64,000 nt of DNA from Arthrobacter sp042667405 (GCF_042667405.1 NZ_JBHVAL010000010.1:1-64000); one strand, 5' to 3'. Shown: positions 34,612 to 44,145, counted from the first letter of the stretch. Made by a program: numbers and translations. The notes: generated by a model from the sequence alone, not told the origin.

Positions 34612-35874
34612 CTAGCGGCCGACAGCGTAAGGCGTCACAGGCAGGGCCGTAGCTTTACCGTCGATCAGGTCAGCCAGCATCTCCGCTGATCCACAGGCCA
34701 TGGTCCATCCCAGGTGGCCATGGCCTGTGTTGATGTACAGGTTGCTTTCGCCTGCCCTGCCAATGATGGGTGGGCCGTCCGGGGTCATGGGCCGCAGGCC
34801 CACCTTGTAGGTGGCCCGGCCCAAATCCAACACCCCCGGAAACAATTCGTTACCGGCTCTGAGGATGTTGGCGAAGTCCTTCTGCGAATACTGCTGCGAG
34901 TAACCGGCAAACTCGGCGGTGGCAGACATCCGCAGTTCATCCCCGAACCGTGACCATGCAACGAGGGACCGCTCGTCAATGCCTCCCAAGCAGGGGGCGA
35001 GTGCTCCTTCTTTGATGGGAGCGGTCAAGCTGTACCCCTTGGCTGGATAGACCGGGAGGCGGATACCGGCCGTCCTGGCAAGGCGGGCGCTCATCGGACC
35101 ACCCGCAAGGATGTACCGATCGGCCGCCAGTTCACCTCGAACGCTTCGGAGCCCTCCCACGTGGGTTGCACCAGGCCGGGAAGCCTCCATCCGGAAGCCT
35201 TGGACGGCCGTGTCGAAGGTGAAGCGAACCCCCAGGTCCTCGCACAGCTTTCGAACTTCCGCCGCAAATTTGGCGGGGTTTCCGGTCGCATCGGTTTCAT
35301 CGTGGACAGCTCCCACGAACCTGACATGGCTGTTCGCCAGGGCCGGTTCCAAGTGGAGCAATTCCTCGCGGGACACGGGCCGCTGGGCTTGGCCGTTCTC
35401 CCGCATGATGGTGCCGTGCGCCATCGCGCGCTTCAGGGCCTCGGCATCCCTGTAGAGGTAGAGGACGCCGCCTCCGGATGGACGGAAGTCCATGCCCTCC
35501 CCAGTTATCATCGCATTGAAGAGCTGTTGGCTCCGTTGGGCGAGACGAAGTTTTGCCAGGGTGTTTCGGCTCGCCCGCGGCCCGGTACATTCGCGGAGGA
35601 ACCGAAAACCCCAGGACACGAGTTCCGCATCGAGGCGTGGTTTCACCCGGATGGAAGTATCGGAACTGAAGAGGGACCTCAGCAACTCCTTGGGTGCCGA
35701 CGGTGAAGCCCAGGCAAACGAGTGCCCCGGTGCGACTAAACCCGCCGTAGCGTCGCTGGTAGCCAGCGTTTCGGAAGCCTCCCTGTCCACCACTTCAACC
35801 TCGTGTCCACGCCGGGCCAGCTCATAAGCCGTGGTGACACCGATGATCCCGGCGCCCACTATCAGGATCTTCAT
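34612..35874 (-). CDS. FAD-dependent D-amino-acid dehydrogenase-like oxidoreductase (DadA type)
   Basis: A 420-residue DAO-family flavoenzyme. The FAD-binding Rossmann motif is ILIVGAGIIGVTTAYELARRG; next to it DREASETLATSDATAGLVAPGHSFAWASP has the DadA-type pattern. The C-terminus has GLRPMTPDGPPIIGRAG and NTGHGHLGWTMACGSAEMLADLI. DadA enzymes oxidise D-amino acids to imino acids, passing electrons to the respiratory chain. The start overlaps the RidA stop (ATGA). With RidA and an amino-acid ABC importer upstream it forms a complete uptake and deamination route. Other amino acids or opines are possible substrates. Confidence 0.87.
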   Translation of the reverse strand: MKILIVGAGIIGVTTAYELARRGHEVEVVDREASETLATSDATAGLVAPGHSFAWASPSAPKELLRSLFSSDTSIRVKPRLDAELVSWGFRFLRECTGPRASRNTLAKLRLAQRSQQLFNAMITGEGMDFRPSGGGVLYLYRDAEALKRAMAHGTIMRENGQAQRPVSREELLHLEPALANSHVRFVGAVHDETDATGNPAKFAAEVRKLCEDLGVRFTFDTAVQGFRMEASRPGATHVGGLRSVRGELAADRYILAGGPMSARLARTAGIRLPVYPAKGYSLTAPIKEGALAPCLGGIDERSLVAWSRFGDELRMSATAEFAGYSQQYSQKDFANILRAGNELFPGVLDLGRATYKVGLRPMTPDGPPIIGRAGESNLYINTGHGHLGWTMACGSAEMLADLIDGKATALPVTPYAVGR

Positions 35875-36302
35875 TTCCCTGCCTCCGCCCGGACAGCCCC
35901 GGTCTGGGGCAGGCAGGCAATCGCCTGCACTTCCACCAGGAGCCTGGGGTCCAGCAGTTCGGCAACAACAGTGGCACGGGACGGCCTGTGTCCATCAAAA
36001 GCCGACACCCAGGTTTTGTTGAAAGCATCGGCCAGCACAGCGTCCTTGAGGTAGACGGTGCAGGAAACGACGTTCGCCAGGCCGGCGCCGTAAGTCGCCA
36101 GTACACGGCTCAATCGCTCCAGGGAACATTGGGTTTGTGCCTCGATGTCCCCCTCCCCCACCACCAACCCGTCGTCGCTGAACGAAACCTGGCCCGAAAC
36201 GTAGAGGGTTCCTCCGGCGAGCGTGGCCGCTGGATAGGGAGAAGCCTCGGTTGTGATGCCGGGGACATCCACGGTCCGGACGGGGATTTGAATCGAAGTC
36301 AT
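35871..36302 (-). CDS. RidA-family imine/enamine deaminase
   Basis: A 143-residue YjgF/RidA protein: TLYVSGQVSFSDDG, the VVSCTVYLKD strand, and HRPSRATVVAELLDPRLLVEVQAIA with the conserved Arg that binds the substrate carboxylate. RidA hydrolyses reactive 2-imino acids to keto acids and ammonia. Its overlap with the flavoprotein gene, whose product would be an imino acid, makes the pairing functionally sensible. ATG 36302 follows AAAGAG. It follows the ATPase gene after 85 bases. Confidence 0.92.
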   Translation of the reverse strand: MTSIQIPVRTVDVPGITTEASPYPAATLAGGTLYVSGQVSFSDDGLVVGEGDIEAQTQCSLERLSRVLATYGAGLANVVSCTVYLKDAVLADAFNKTWVSAFDGHRPSRATVVAELLDPRLLVEVQAIACLPQTGAVRAEAGK

Positions 36303-36387
36303 GGTTCTCTTTCACGGAAATCGGGCGCGTTTGAGCCTGGCGTGGCACAAGTGGGTGACAGGCGACGCGCGCTGGTGGGGAGGAAGG

Positions 36388-37185
36388 CTAACTGTCCGAG
36401 TTGTAGGAGCGCAGGAACGCCTTGGTGCGTTCCTCCCGCGGGTTGTCGATGACCGCGGAAGGTGGACCCTGTTCGATGATGTGGCCGCCGTCTATGAAGA
36501 CGATCTGGTCCGAAATCTCCTTGGCGAAGGGAACTTCGTGGGTGACGATGACCATGGTCATGCCGGAACGGGCCAAGCGGCGCATGACGGCCAGCACGTC
36601 GCGGGTGGACTCAAGGTCGAGTGCCGACGTCGGCTCGTCAAACAGGAGCAGGCTGGGGCCGAGCGCCAATGCCCGGGCTATCGCTACCCGCTGTTGTTCA
36701 CCGCCGGACATCTGCTCCGGGAAGGCCAGGGCCCGGTGGGACAACCCCACTTCGGCCAGCAACTCCAGTGCCGTGTGGAGGGCCTGCTTTTCGGGGATCT
36801 TCAACCCCTTCATTTGGGCCAGCATGACATTTTCCACAGCAGTCAGGTGGGGAAACAGGTAGAAGCGCTGGAAGACCATTCCAACCTGCTGCCTGAGCTT
36901 GGCCAAGTCCCTGCACACCGTCTTCCGGCCGGCGAAGACTGGGGCGCCTTGCAACGCAATGGATCCGGAGTCGGGTTGTTCGAGGAGGTTGATGCAGCGC
37001 ATCAGGGTGGTCTTGCCACCGCCGCTTCGCCCGATGATGCTGACGATGCTGCCTGGGTCCACCGTGAAATCCACGTTGTCGAGTACGGTGCGGCCCGAGA
37101 AGGACTTCACCAGGTTCTTGATCTCCACTACTGGACGGACGTTGTTCACCGTTTGGCCTTTTGTCTCGGTTCTTCCGATGGTCAT
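36388..37185 (-). CDS. Polar amino-acid ABC transporter ATP-binding protein
   Basis: A 265-residue GlnQ/HisP-type ATPase. Walker A is GRSGGGKTT, Q-loop VGMVFQRFYLFPHLTAVENV, signature MSGGEQQR, Walker B LLLFDEPTSALD and switch His in VTHEVPFA. The FPHLTAVENV wording is typical of the PAAT family for polar amino acids and opines. The first 17 residues are a family-atypical extension. Its ATG overlaps the permease stop by 4 bases. Confidence 0.94.
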   Translation of the reverse strand: MTIGRTETKGQTVNNVRPVVEIKNLVKSFSGRTVLDNVDFTVDPGSIVSIIGRSGGGKTTLMRCINLLEQPDSGSIALQGAPVFAGRKTVCRDLAKLRQQVGMVFQRFYLFPHLTAVENVMLAQMKGLKIPEKQALHTALELLAEVGLSHRALAFPEQMSGGEQQRVAIARALALGPSLLLFDEPTSALDLESTRDVLAVMRRLARSGMTMVIVTHEVPFAKEISDQIVFIDGGHIIEQGPPSAVIDNPREERTKAFLRSYNSDS

Positions 37186-37940
37186 GGCTTTACCTCCGAG
37201 TATCGCTTGGGTTCCGCAGCCGCCAGAAGGGCGCGGGCCTGAGCCAGCCTGCGATGCCTGCGGAGGGACAGCGGCGCCCCTGCCTGTACTCGGCGTTCAA
37301 GCCTGAGCACAAGCTGCGAGAGCGGGTAGCAGACCACAAAGTAGATCGCGGAAATGACGATGTAGACCTCAAGGGCGCGGAAGGTTTCGCTGGCTATCAG
37401 TTGGGCCTGCGACATAAGCTCAGCCGCCGAAATCACTACCAGAAGGGAAGTGGACTTCAAGAGGTCCACCAGCATGGTGCCGGTTCCAGGCAGTGCCAGC
37501 CTCAGCGCCTGCGGGAAAATAATGCCCGTGAAGGTCACGGTCGGTCCGAGACCCAGGGCTTGACCGGCTTCCCGTTGCCCGGCGTGAACGCCGAGCAACG
37601 CGGACCTGAAAATTTCCGAGAGGTACGCCCCGTAGAAGATGACGAGGCTGAGCGTGCCGGCTTGGAAGGCATTGAGCCGGATACCAATGGAAGCCAGGCC
37701 AAAGTAGGTGATGAAAATGATGGCCAGCAAGGGGATGTTCTTGAACAGTTCCGTATATACGGCTGCCGGTATCCGAAGCAGGCGTCGGGAACTGATACGC
37801 AGGAGCGCGACGCCGAGTCCGATCACCACTGCGCCGGCAAAGCCGGCCGCCGTGTAGCCAAGGGACCTCAGCAGGCCATCAGCGAGTGCCGGCAGGTACT
37901 CCTGCCAGGGCACCTGAAACAGGCCGGGTGCGGGGTTCAT
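37182..37940 (-). CDS. Polar amino-acid ABC permease
   Basis: A 252-residue HisM/GlnP-type permease with about five helices. The N-terminal YLPALADGLLRSLGYTAAGF and the loop GVHAGQREAGQALGLGPTVTFTGIIFPQALRLALPGTGTMLVDLLKSTSLL (given here as landmarks of the EAA region) are typical. A single permease is encoded, so it should work as a homodimer. It lies 39 bases after the binding-protein gene. Confidence 0.93.
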   Translation of the reverse strand: MNPAPGLFQVPWQEYLPALADGLLRSLGYTAAGFAGAVVIGLGVALLRISSRRLLRIPAAVYTELFKNIPLLAIIFITYFGLASIGIRLNAFQAGTLSLVIFYGAYLSEIFRSALLGVHAGQREAGQALGLGPTVTFTGIIFPQALRLALPGTGTMLVDLLKSTSLLVVISAAELMSQAQLIASETFRALEVYIVISAIYFVVCYPLSQLVLRLERRVQAGAPLSLRRHRRLAQARALLAAAEPKRYSEVKP

Positions 37941-37979
37941 GATTAATCCTGTCCGTTGGGAATGATTGCCGGGATCGCT

Positions 37980-38900
37980 TCACTTTGAGGGGGCGGTCCA
38001 GTCGGCCGGGCGGTCCGTGCCCTGTCGGTCCGCGGCCATCGACGGCGAGGGCTTGAGGTATTGGTCAGGATCGCCGCCGTATTTCGTGATCAGGCCGGCA
38101 AGCTCCCCGTTGGCATACATCTCGCGGATGACGCCGGAGATTGCCTTCTCCAGTTTCGGCGCCTCCTTGGGAACATAGAAGCTGGTCATGTAAGGCTGGA
38201 AATAGGCCAGATCAGGGGATTTCTGCACTTCCTCATCCGTGGGCGGGGTCAGGTACTTTGTCTGGATACCCAAATCGGGACGCTGGGCCTGGGTGTAGGA
38301 AATCAACAGGGGATCCACGAACCCCACGTCCACCCGGCCGGAGCCGACGTCCGCGAACAGGCCATTGGCGTCAGGGAACGAGCTGAGTTTGGCATCCGGC
38401 ACAGCCTTGATGGACTTCACCCAAACGTAGCCGGTGACCGTTCCGAGGTTCTTCCCGCGGAGGTCCGCCAGCGTCTTGACGTCCTTGTCGCCCTGAACGG
38501 CCATCGCGGGTGGGGAGTAGTACGGAGGATCGGTGAACAGCCCCGCATTCGCACGTTCCTTCGTCCAGGCGATACCTCCAATGGAAATATCGACGCGCCG
38601 GCTTTGCACGCCTCCGAGCATGCCGTTGAAGTCGGTAACCTGCGGTTCGATCGTGAGGTTCAGCTTCTTCGCTGCTGCCTGCAGAATCTCGGCATCCAAG
38701 CCGACCATCTGGCCGTCCTTCATGGCGGTGTATGGCATGTAAGGCTGGATGGCTACCTTGAGTTTTCCTGCTTCGATGGTGTCCAGACCGTCTGTATTAC
38801 TGGCGACGCCGTTGCCGCCACAGGCTGTCAGAGTCAGGGTCACAGCACCAAGGGCCGCGACGATGGAAGTACGAAATGGTTTGGGGATGCGACGAAACAT
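37980..38900 (-). CDS. Amino-acid ABC transporter substrate-binding lipoprotein
   Basis: A 306-residue family-3 solute-binding protein. Signal peptide with lipobox LTACG (Cys27), then KLKVAIQPYMPYTAMKDGQMVGLDAEIL, DFNGMLGGVQSRRVDISIGGIAWTKERA and LRGKNLGTVTGYVWV. The ligand Arg and Asp positions expected for alpha-amino-acid binding seem to be kept, but the exact ligand is not readable. First gene of the five-gene operon ending with the DadA-like oxidase; divergent from the CdaR-type regulator. No clear operator is seen in 38901-39075. Confidence 0.9.
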   Translation of the reverse strand: MFRRIPKPFRTSIVAALGAVTLTLTACGGNGVASNTDGLDTIEAGKLKVAIQPYMPYTAMKDGQMVGLDAEILQAAAKKLNLTIEPQVTDFNGMLGGVQSRRVDISIGGIAWTKERANAGLFTDPPYYSPPAMAVQGDKDVKTLADLRGKNLGTVTGYVWVKSIKAVPDAKLSSFPDANGLFADVGSGRVDVGFVDPLLISYTQAQRPDLGIQTKYLTPPTDEEVQKSPDLAYFQPYMTSFYVPKEAPKLEKAISGVIREMYANGELAGLITKYGGDPDQYLKPSPSMAADRQGTDRPADWTAPSK

Positions 38901-39075
38901 GGTGGTCGCCTTTCACTGGGTTCAATGCTGATGCAGAACGGCTTCTGCTGTTCGGCTTTGCGCCGCTTAGTAACAACCGTAGGCTTGGGTGTGATGAAAG
39001 TCATTGGACTATTCATCCATATTCCGACCAAACAACGCCCACTTTTCTGTACGAAATGACCGAAGGGAATCCCCC

Positions 39076-40293
39076 ATGGCAGTGACCACCGCGCGTCCTG
39101 GGGCGGGACCTCTGACTCCTGCCCTTGCCCAGCAAATCGCCGGCGACACCAGCGAAATCGTAGGGTTCAACATCCTGATCACCGACGCCCATGGCACGGT
39201 GATCGGCAGCGGCGACACGAGCCGCGTTGGCAGTTTCCATGAAGCGTCCTTGGAAGTGATCCGCACGCGGTTGTCGGCCACCCATTCCGCAGCCCAAGCC
39301 CGTGCGTTGGAGGGGGTCAAGCCCGGGGTCACGCTGCCCATCCTCCTCAATGGCCAAGCGGTGGGTACGGTCGGAATCACCGGCTCCCCGACCCAAGTCA
39401 CCCGCTTTGGCTTGATGGTTGAACGCCAGACGGAAATCTTGCTCCACCAGGCCTCACTGCTGCGATCCACTTTGCAGCGCGAGCGCGAGCTGGAGGACCT
39501 TGTACGCAGTATTCTTGCCTTTGATCCGCAGGTGACCGAAGCAGCAACACTGCTGGACCAGGCCAACGACCAAGGCGTGGACCTTACAGCCCGTAGGATC
39601 GCGGTGGTCGCCCATCTTCCCGGCCACACACCGGCTCCTTCCACCACGTCAGAGTGGCTTCCGAGGGCATTGGTACTGCTCCGTGAGAGCTTTCAGCACC
39701 GCCAGACAATCGCCGCTTCAATCGGCGCCAGCCGCTACGTCGTTTTCGCGCACCCCACGGCCGATGGAATGGGCGGAATACTTGCCCAGGCAAGCAATTG
39801 CGTGGAACAGTTCCGTGCTCACTTGGGCCTGGACGTCGAAATCGGCGTCGGAACCGAGGGAGCCGGGCCCGCCCACCTGCGAACAGCCTATGAGGACGCC
39901 TCCGACGCCCTGCATTTGGGCAGGCGGATCACCCGACGCAGCGTCACCACCATCGACGAGGTCAGGATGGAACAGTTACTCTCAGGCGTCAGCCTCCGGG
40001 CCAGGCAGCGCTACGTAGCGGCTGTGGCCGCGCCGCTGGCGGCCTTGGGCGATTGGAGCACTGTTCGGAGCACCGTCATTGCGTGGTGTGAAAGCGGATT
40101 TTCCTTGGTGGGCGCTGCCGGGCGTCTTCATATTCACCGGAACACGCTGATTCACCGGCTGGAGAGGATAGAAAAGCTCCAAGGCTGGTCAGAACGAACG
40201 GCAGTTGCCTATCTCGCGTTGTATCTGGCCTGCAAGACCAACGAGTTCGACGCCGGACCGCACCTGACGCCCGACTCCTCCAGCGCGCGATGA
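39076..40293 (+). CDS. CdaR/PucR-type transcriptional regulator
   Basis: A 405-residue activator-like regulator. Residues about 10-140 match the putative sugar-diacid recognition domain (LAQQIAGDTSEIVGFNILI, DAHGTVIGSGD, LERQTEILLHQASLL-like block); a central GGDEF-like region follows (DLTARRIAVVAHL, VEIGVGTEGAGPAHLRTAYEDASDAL); the C-terminal PucR HTH reads SLVGAAGRLHIHRNTLIHRLERIEKL. ATG 39076 is chosen as the first Met at the domain edge; an in-frame extension to 39004 lies in the promoter region. Its divergent position suggests control of the amino-acid uptake operon rather than of sugar diacids. Confidence 0.87.
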   Translation: MAVTTARPGAGPLTPALAQQIAGDTSEIVGFNILITDAHGTVIGSGDTSRVGSFHEASLEVIRTRLSATHSAAQARALEGVKPGVTLPILLNGQAVGTVGITGSPTQVTRFGLMVERQTEILLHQASLLRSTLQRERELEDLVRSILAFDPQVTEAATLLDQANDQGVDLTARRIAVVAHLPGHTPAPSTTSEWLPRALVLLRESFQHRQTIAASIGASRYVVFAHPTADGMGGILAQASNCVEQFRAHLGLDVEIGVGTEGAGPAHLRTAYEDASDALHLGRRITRRSVTTIDEVRMEQLLSGVSLRARQRYVAAVAAPLAALGDWSTVRSTVIAWCESGFSLVGAAGRLHIHRNTLIHRLERIEKLQGWSERTAVAYLALYLACKTNEFDAGPHLTPDSSSAR

Positions 40294-40296
40294 GGC

Positions 40297-41067
40297 TTAG
40301 GCGAGGAAGCCCCGCAGCAGAGAGGCCGTTCCCTCCAGGTGCTCCATCGTGGCCCTTTCGGCGGCGGGGGCATCACCGCGCAGGATGGCTTCGGCGATCT
40401 CCGTGTGCTGCTCGTTTGCGTGCTCGAGGTTGGTTCCCAGCAGCGGAATCCGGTCCAGCAAGTCATTAAGCCTTGCCCGGGTCTCCGCCACGGCTGAAAC
40501 GAGGCTTGAGGAACCGCACATCTCGGCGATGGCAATGTGGAAGCGGGAGTCCCGGGGCCGGTAGCCGGCTGCCGTCGCCGCGCCCACTTCAGACAGGCAC
40601 ACTTGCAGATGCCTTCGTGCTGCTGCGGACAGATCAGCCTTGGCCGCCAATCCCGCAGCGGCGGGCTCAATGATTGACCGGAACAGCAAGACGTCCTCGA
40701 CCTCCGCCGGGTCGAGCGGCCCATGGTCCGGTTTCCGCTGCACAGTATCCGTGGAGACGTAAGTTCCCCCATACCGGCCCCGCTGCACTTCCAGGTAACC
40801 GGCGCTCTGCAGTTCCCCCAAAGCATCGCGCAGTGTCGCCCGGGAAACCCCAAGCTGCTCAGCAAGTTCACGCTCAGGCGGCAGCTTCTCGGCAGGGGCA
40901 AAAATTCCGAGTTTGATGGTCTGCAGGATGTGTTCGATGGTCTCTTCGAACGCATTGCCACCCCTGACAGGGCGCAGCATTGAGAACGACGGGCCAAAGA
41001 CAGGGTCCGGCACGGCAGCTCCTTTCACCGGAAGCGCATCACCCCAAGGAGATGCTGCTGCCTTCAT
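40297..41067 (-). CDS. GntR-family regulator, FadR subfamily
   Basis: A 256-residue regulator. The GntR winged helix is LPPERELAEQLGVSRATLRDALGELQSAGYLEVQRGRYGG; the all-helical FCD ligand domain follows, with metal-binding candidates in DSRFHIAIAEMCGS and ANEQHTEIAEAIL. ATG 41067 follows GGGTAGC; ATG 41076 and 41088 are alternatives. Divergent from the amine-utilisation operon at 41280-47065, with two inverted repeats between them, it probably represses that operon. It converges with the CdaR-type gene 3 bases away. Confidence 0.9.
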   Translation of the reverse strand: MKAAASPWGDALPVKGAAVPDPVFGPSFSMLRPVRGGNAFEETIEHILQTIKLGIFAPAEKLPPERELAEQLGVSRATLRDALGELQSAGYLEVQRGRYGGTYVSTDTVQRKPDHGPLDPAEVEDVLLFRSIIEPAAAGLAAKADLSAAARRHLQVCLSEVGAATAAGYRPRDSRFHIAIAEMCGSSSLVSAVAETRARLNDLLDRIPLLGTNLEHANEQHTEIAEAILRGDAPAAERATMEHLEGTASLLRGFLA

Positions 41068-41171
41068 GCTACCCATCCCCCACCCCAAAGGTCGCGAAAG
41101 AAACCATTAGCGGACGACTAGCGGGGGACTTGAACCGCACTTTTCCAAGGAAAGTCTTGACGTGCGTCACC

Positions 41172-41215
41172 TCACAGTCCAAACTGTGAAACACGTAATG
41201 GACTAAAAACAGTCC
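41172..41215. promoter_or_regulatory. Two inverted repeats, probable FadR-type operators
   Basis: TCACAGTCCAAACTGTGA (41172-41189) is a perfect 6-bp inverted repeat with 6-base spacer, and GGACTAAAAACAGTCC (41200-41215) is a second with 5-bp arms. TTGACG at 41157-41162 could be a -35 box, putting the first repeat across the promoter of the permease gene. They lie between the GntR-type regulator and the operon. Confidence 0.6.
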
Positions 41216-41279
41216 TTTAGGATCGGAAGATCCTCCCAATTACTTTCCCACAAGCATTCCTCAAACGTAAGGAACACGC

Positions 41280-42710
41280 ATGGAAACAGTGGAACGGCCG
41301 TCCGGTGGCGAGGACGAATATTTGCAGCATCGGCGCCTCAAACGAGGGGCAGCGGGCTGGGTCCTGCTCGCCGGCTTGGGCGTGGCCTACGTAATTTCCG
41401 GCGACTTCGCCGGTTGGAACCTGGGGCTCGCCCAAGGAGGCTGGGGTGGCCTGCTCATCGCCTTCGTCCTCATGGCCGTGATGTACACGTGCATGGTCTT
41501 CGGACTGGCCGAACTCTCCTCAACGCTGCCCACCGCCGGCGCCGGATATGCCTTCGCACGCCGCGCCCTTGGGCCGTTGGGCGGCTTTGCCACCGGAATG
41601 GCTGTGCTCATTGAGTACGCGGTGGCCCCGGCAGCAATCGCAACTTTCATCGGCGGCTACGTGGAAGCATTGGGCCTCTTCGGCCTGACCAACTCCTGGC
41701 CGGTCTACCTCGTCACCTACGTCATCTTCATCGGGATCCATCTTCGTGGCGTCGGCGAAGCCTTGAAGATCATGTTCGCCATCACTGCCGTGGCTGCAGT
41801 CGCCCTGGTCGCAGCGGTGGTTGGCCTCCTCCCCAAGTTTGACCCGGCCAAGCTCTTCGACATCGTCCCCGACGGATCAGCCGGCTCCAATGCTTTCCTC
41901 CCCATGGGAGTCAGCGGAATCCTGGCAGCCCTTGTGTACGGAATCTGGTTCTTCCTTGCAGTTGAAGGCGTTCCCCTGGCCGCGGAAGAAACGTCCAACC
42001 CCAAGCGGGACATGCCGCGCGGCATCATCGTGGCAGTCATCATCCTGGTGGTCTTTGGAGCACTGATGCTGGTCCTGGTCCCGGGTGCTGCAGGTTCACA
42101 GGCAATGAGCGGTTCCGACAACCCCCTCCCCGAAGCCCTCCGGATCGCGTATGGCGGCAACACCTTCCTGGCCGACTTCATCAACTACGCCGGGTTGGCC
42201 GGTTTGGTGGCCAGTTTCTTCTCCATCATCTACGCCTACTCCCGTCAGTTGTTCGCCCTCTCCCGCGCTGGCTACCTCCCCCGCTGGCTCTCCCTTACCG
42301 GCGCACGCCGGACCCCCTACTGGGCGCTGATTGTTCCCGGCACCATCGGATTCCTGCTCGCAGCCGTTACTCAGGACGGTGCCCTCCTGATCAACATCGC
42401 AGTCTTCGGAGCCACGGTTTCCTACGTCCTGCTTAACCTCTCGCACATCGTCCTGCGCAAGAAGGAACCCAACCTTGAACGCGGGTACCGGACTCCCGGT
42501 GGCACCGTCACTACGTCGATCGCCCTGGTTCTTTCCGCCGTGGCAGTCGTGGCGACGTTCGTCGTCGACGTTCTTGCCGCCTCCATCACGGCAGCCATCT
42601 TCGCTGCCGCACTTCTCTACTTCTGGCTTTACAGCCAGCACCGGATCGTGGCGGGCGCGCCCGAAGAAGAGTTCGCCCAACTGGCCATGGCCGAAGCCGA
42701 GCTGAAGTAA
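41280..42710 (+). CDS. APC-superfamily permease, ethanolamine permease-like
   Basis: A 476-residue amino-acid/polyamine/organocation transporter with about 12 helices. The beginning (LKRGAAGWVLLAGLGVAYVISGDFAGWNLGLAQGGWGGLL) and FFLAVEGVPLAAEETSNPKRDMPRG resemble the ethanolamine permease group. ATG 41280 follows TAAGGAAC. It heads an operon with a glutamine-synthetase-like ligase, a C26 hydrolase, an aldehyde dehydrogenase and an SDR, so its substrate is probably ethanolamine, a polyamine or a related amine. Confidence 0.88.
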   Translation: METVERPSGGEDEYLQHRRLKRGAAGWVLLAGLGVAYVISGDFAGWNLGLAQGGWGGLLIAFVLMAVMYTCMVFGLAELSSTLPTAGAGYAFARRALGPLGGFATGMAVLIEYAVAPAAIATFIGGYVEALGLFGLTNSWPVYLVTYVIFIGIHLRGVGEALKIMFAITAVAAVALVAAVVGLLPKFDPAKLFDIVPDGSAGSNAFLPMGVSGILAALVYGIWFFLAVEGVPLAAEETSNPKRDMPRGIIVAVIILVVFGALMLVLVPGAAGSQAMSGSDNPLPEALRIAYGGNTFLADFINYAGLAGLVASFFSIIYAYSRQLFALSRAGYLPRWLSLTGARRTPYWALIVPGTIGFLLAAVTQDGALLINIAVFGATVSYVLLNLSHIVLRKKEPNLERGYRTPGGTVTTSIALVLSAVAVVATFVVDVLAASITAAIFAAALLYFWLYSQHRIVAGAPEEEFAQLAMAEAELK

Positions 42711-42762
42711 CAACCCAGCTCATGCAACAACAACGTCCAACCACAAGAACTGCGGAGACACC

Positions 42763-44145
42763 ATGAATGACCAAAGCAAAGAACACTTCCCGGACCAGCA
42801 GCTCACCGTCGAGCAGCTGCGGGAACTCGTCGGCCGTGGCGAGATAGATACGGTAATCGTCGCCATCACCGACGCCCTCGGCCGGCTGCAGGGCAAGCGC
42901 TGCGGAGCGCGCTCGTTCCTCGAAGACGTCCTGGGCCACGGCGCGGAAGGTTGCAACTACCTCCTGGCAGTCGACGTCGATATGAAGACTGTTGACGGCT
43001 ACGCCATGTCCTCTTGGGAGACCGGCTATGGAGACATGGTGATGATGCCGGATGTCTCCACCCTGCGTCGCGTCCCTTGGCTGGAAGGTACTGCAATGGT
43101 GCAGTGCGATGTCCTGTGGACTGACGGTACGCCGGTTGTCGCTTCGCCCCGCCAGATCCTGAAGGCCCAGATTGAGCGGCTCGAAAAGCTCGGCTACCGG
43201 GCATGCGCCGGCACCGAACTGGAGTTCATCATGTTCGATGACTCCTACTCCCAGGCCTGGGAGAAGAATTACAGCGGCCTCACTCCGGCCACGCAGTACA
43301 ACGTGGACTACTCGCTGCTGGCCACCGCCCGTCTGGAGCCGGTGATCCGCTCTATCCGCAACAACATGGAAGCCGCGGGCCTGGTGGTGGAATCGTCCAA
43401 GGGTGAATGCAACCTCGGGCAGCAGGAGATCACTTTCCGCTTCGACCAGGCCCTGGCCGCCTGCGACAAGCACACGTTCTACAAGAACGGCGCCAAGGAG
43501 ATCGCCGACCAGCACGGCAAGAGCATCACCTTCATGTCCAAGTTCAACGAACGCGAAGGCAACTCCTGCCACATCCACTTCAGCCTCACCGATCTGGACG
43601 GGAACCCGGTCCTGGCGGGCGACGGCGAACACGGCTTCAGCCCCGTCATGGAACGTTTTGTGGCGGGACAGTTGACGGCGCTGCGCGAGCTGACGTACTT
43701 CCTCGCGCCGAACATCAACTCCTACAAGAGGTACGTGGAAGGCAGCTTCGCACCGACGGCTGTCGCCTGGGGACTCGATAACCGCAGCTGCGCACTCCGC
43801 GTTGTGGGACATGGCAAGGGCCTGCGCACCGAGAACAGGATCGGTGGCGGGGACGTGAACCCCTACCTCGCCGTCGCGGCAATGATTGCGGCGGTCATCC
43901 ACGGCATCGAAAACGACGTTCCCCTCCAGCCCATCACCAGGGGCAACGCCTACGAATCCGACGCAGAGCGCCTGCCCACCACGCTGCGGGACGCCCGCGA
44001 CCTCCTCGCCGAAAGCAGCATCGCGCGGAAGGCATTCGGCGACGACGTGGTGGACCACTACGTCCATGCCGCCACCGTGGAACTCACCGCCTACGACTGC
44101 GCCATCACAGACTGGGAGCGGACACGTGGCTTCGAACGACTCTGA
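42763..44145 (+). CDS. Glutamine synthetase-like gamma-glutamyl-amine ligase
   Basis: A 460-residue GS-superfamily enzyme. It has the Mg/Glu site CAGTELEFIMFDD, the NEREGNSCHIHFSL block, and the ATP/glutamate site APNINSYKRYVEGSFAPTAVAW followed by NRSCALRV. Known relatives in actinobacteria are GlnA3 (gamma-glutamyl-polyamine) and GlnA4 (gamma-glutamyl-ethanolamide); PuuA does the polyamine reaction in enteric bacteria. Placed between an ethanolamine-permease-like gene and a gamma-glutamyl hydrolase, it likely glutamylates an imported amine rather than making glutamine. Ribosome site GGAG precedes ATG 42763. Confidence 0.9.
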   Translation: MNDQSKEHFPDQQLTVEQLRELVGRGEIDTVIVAITDALGRLQGKRCGARSFLEDVLGHGAEGCNYLLAVDVDMKTVDGYAMSSWETGYGDMVMMPDVSTLRRVPWLEGTAMVQCDVLWTDGTPVVASPRQILKAQIERLEKLGYRACAGTELEFIMFDDSYSQAWEKNYSGLTPATQYNVDYSLLATARLEPVIRSIRNNMEAAGLVVESSKGECNLGQQEITFRFDQALAACDKHTFYKNGAKEIADQHGKSITFMSKFNEREGNSCHIHFSLTDLDGNPVLAGDGEHGFSPVMERFVAGQLTALRELTYFLAPNINSYKRYVEGSFAPTAVAWGLDNRSCALRVVGHGKGLRTENRIGGGDVNPYLAVAAMIAAVIHGIENDVPLQPITRGNAYESDAERLPTTLRDARDLLAESSIARKAFGDDVVDHYVHAATVELTAYDCAITDWERTRGFERL

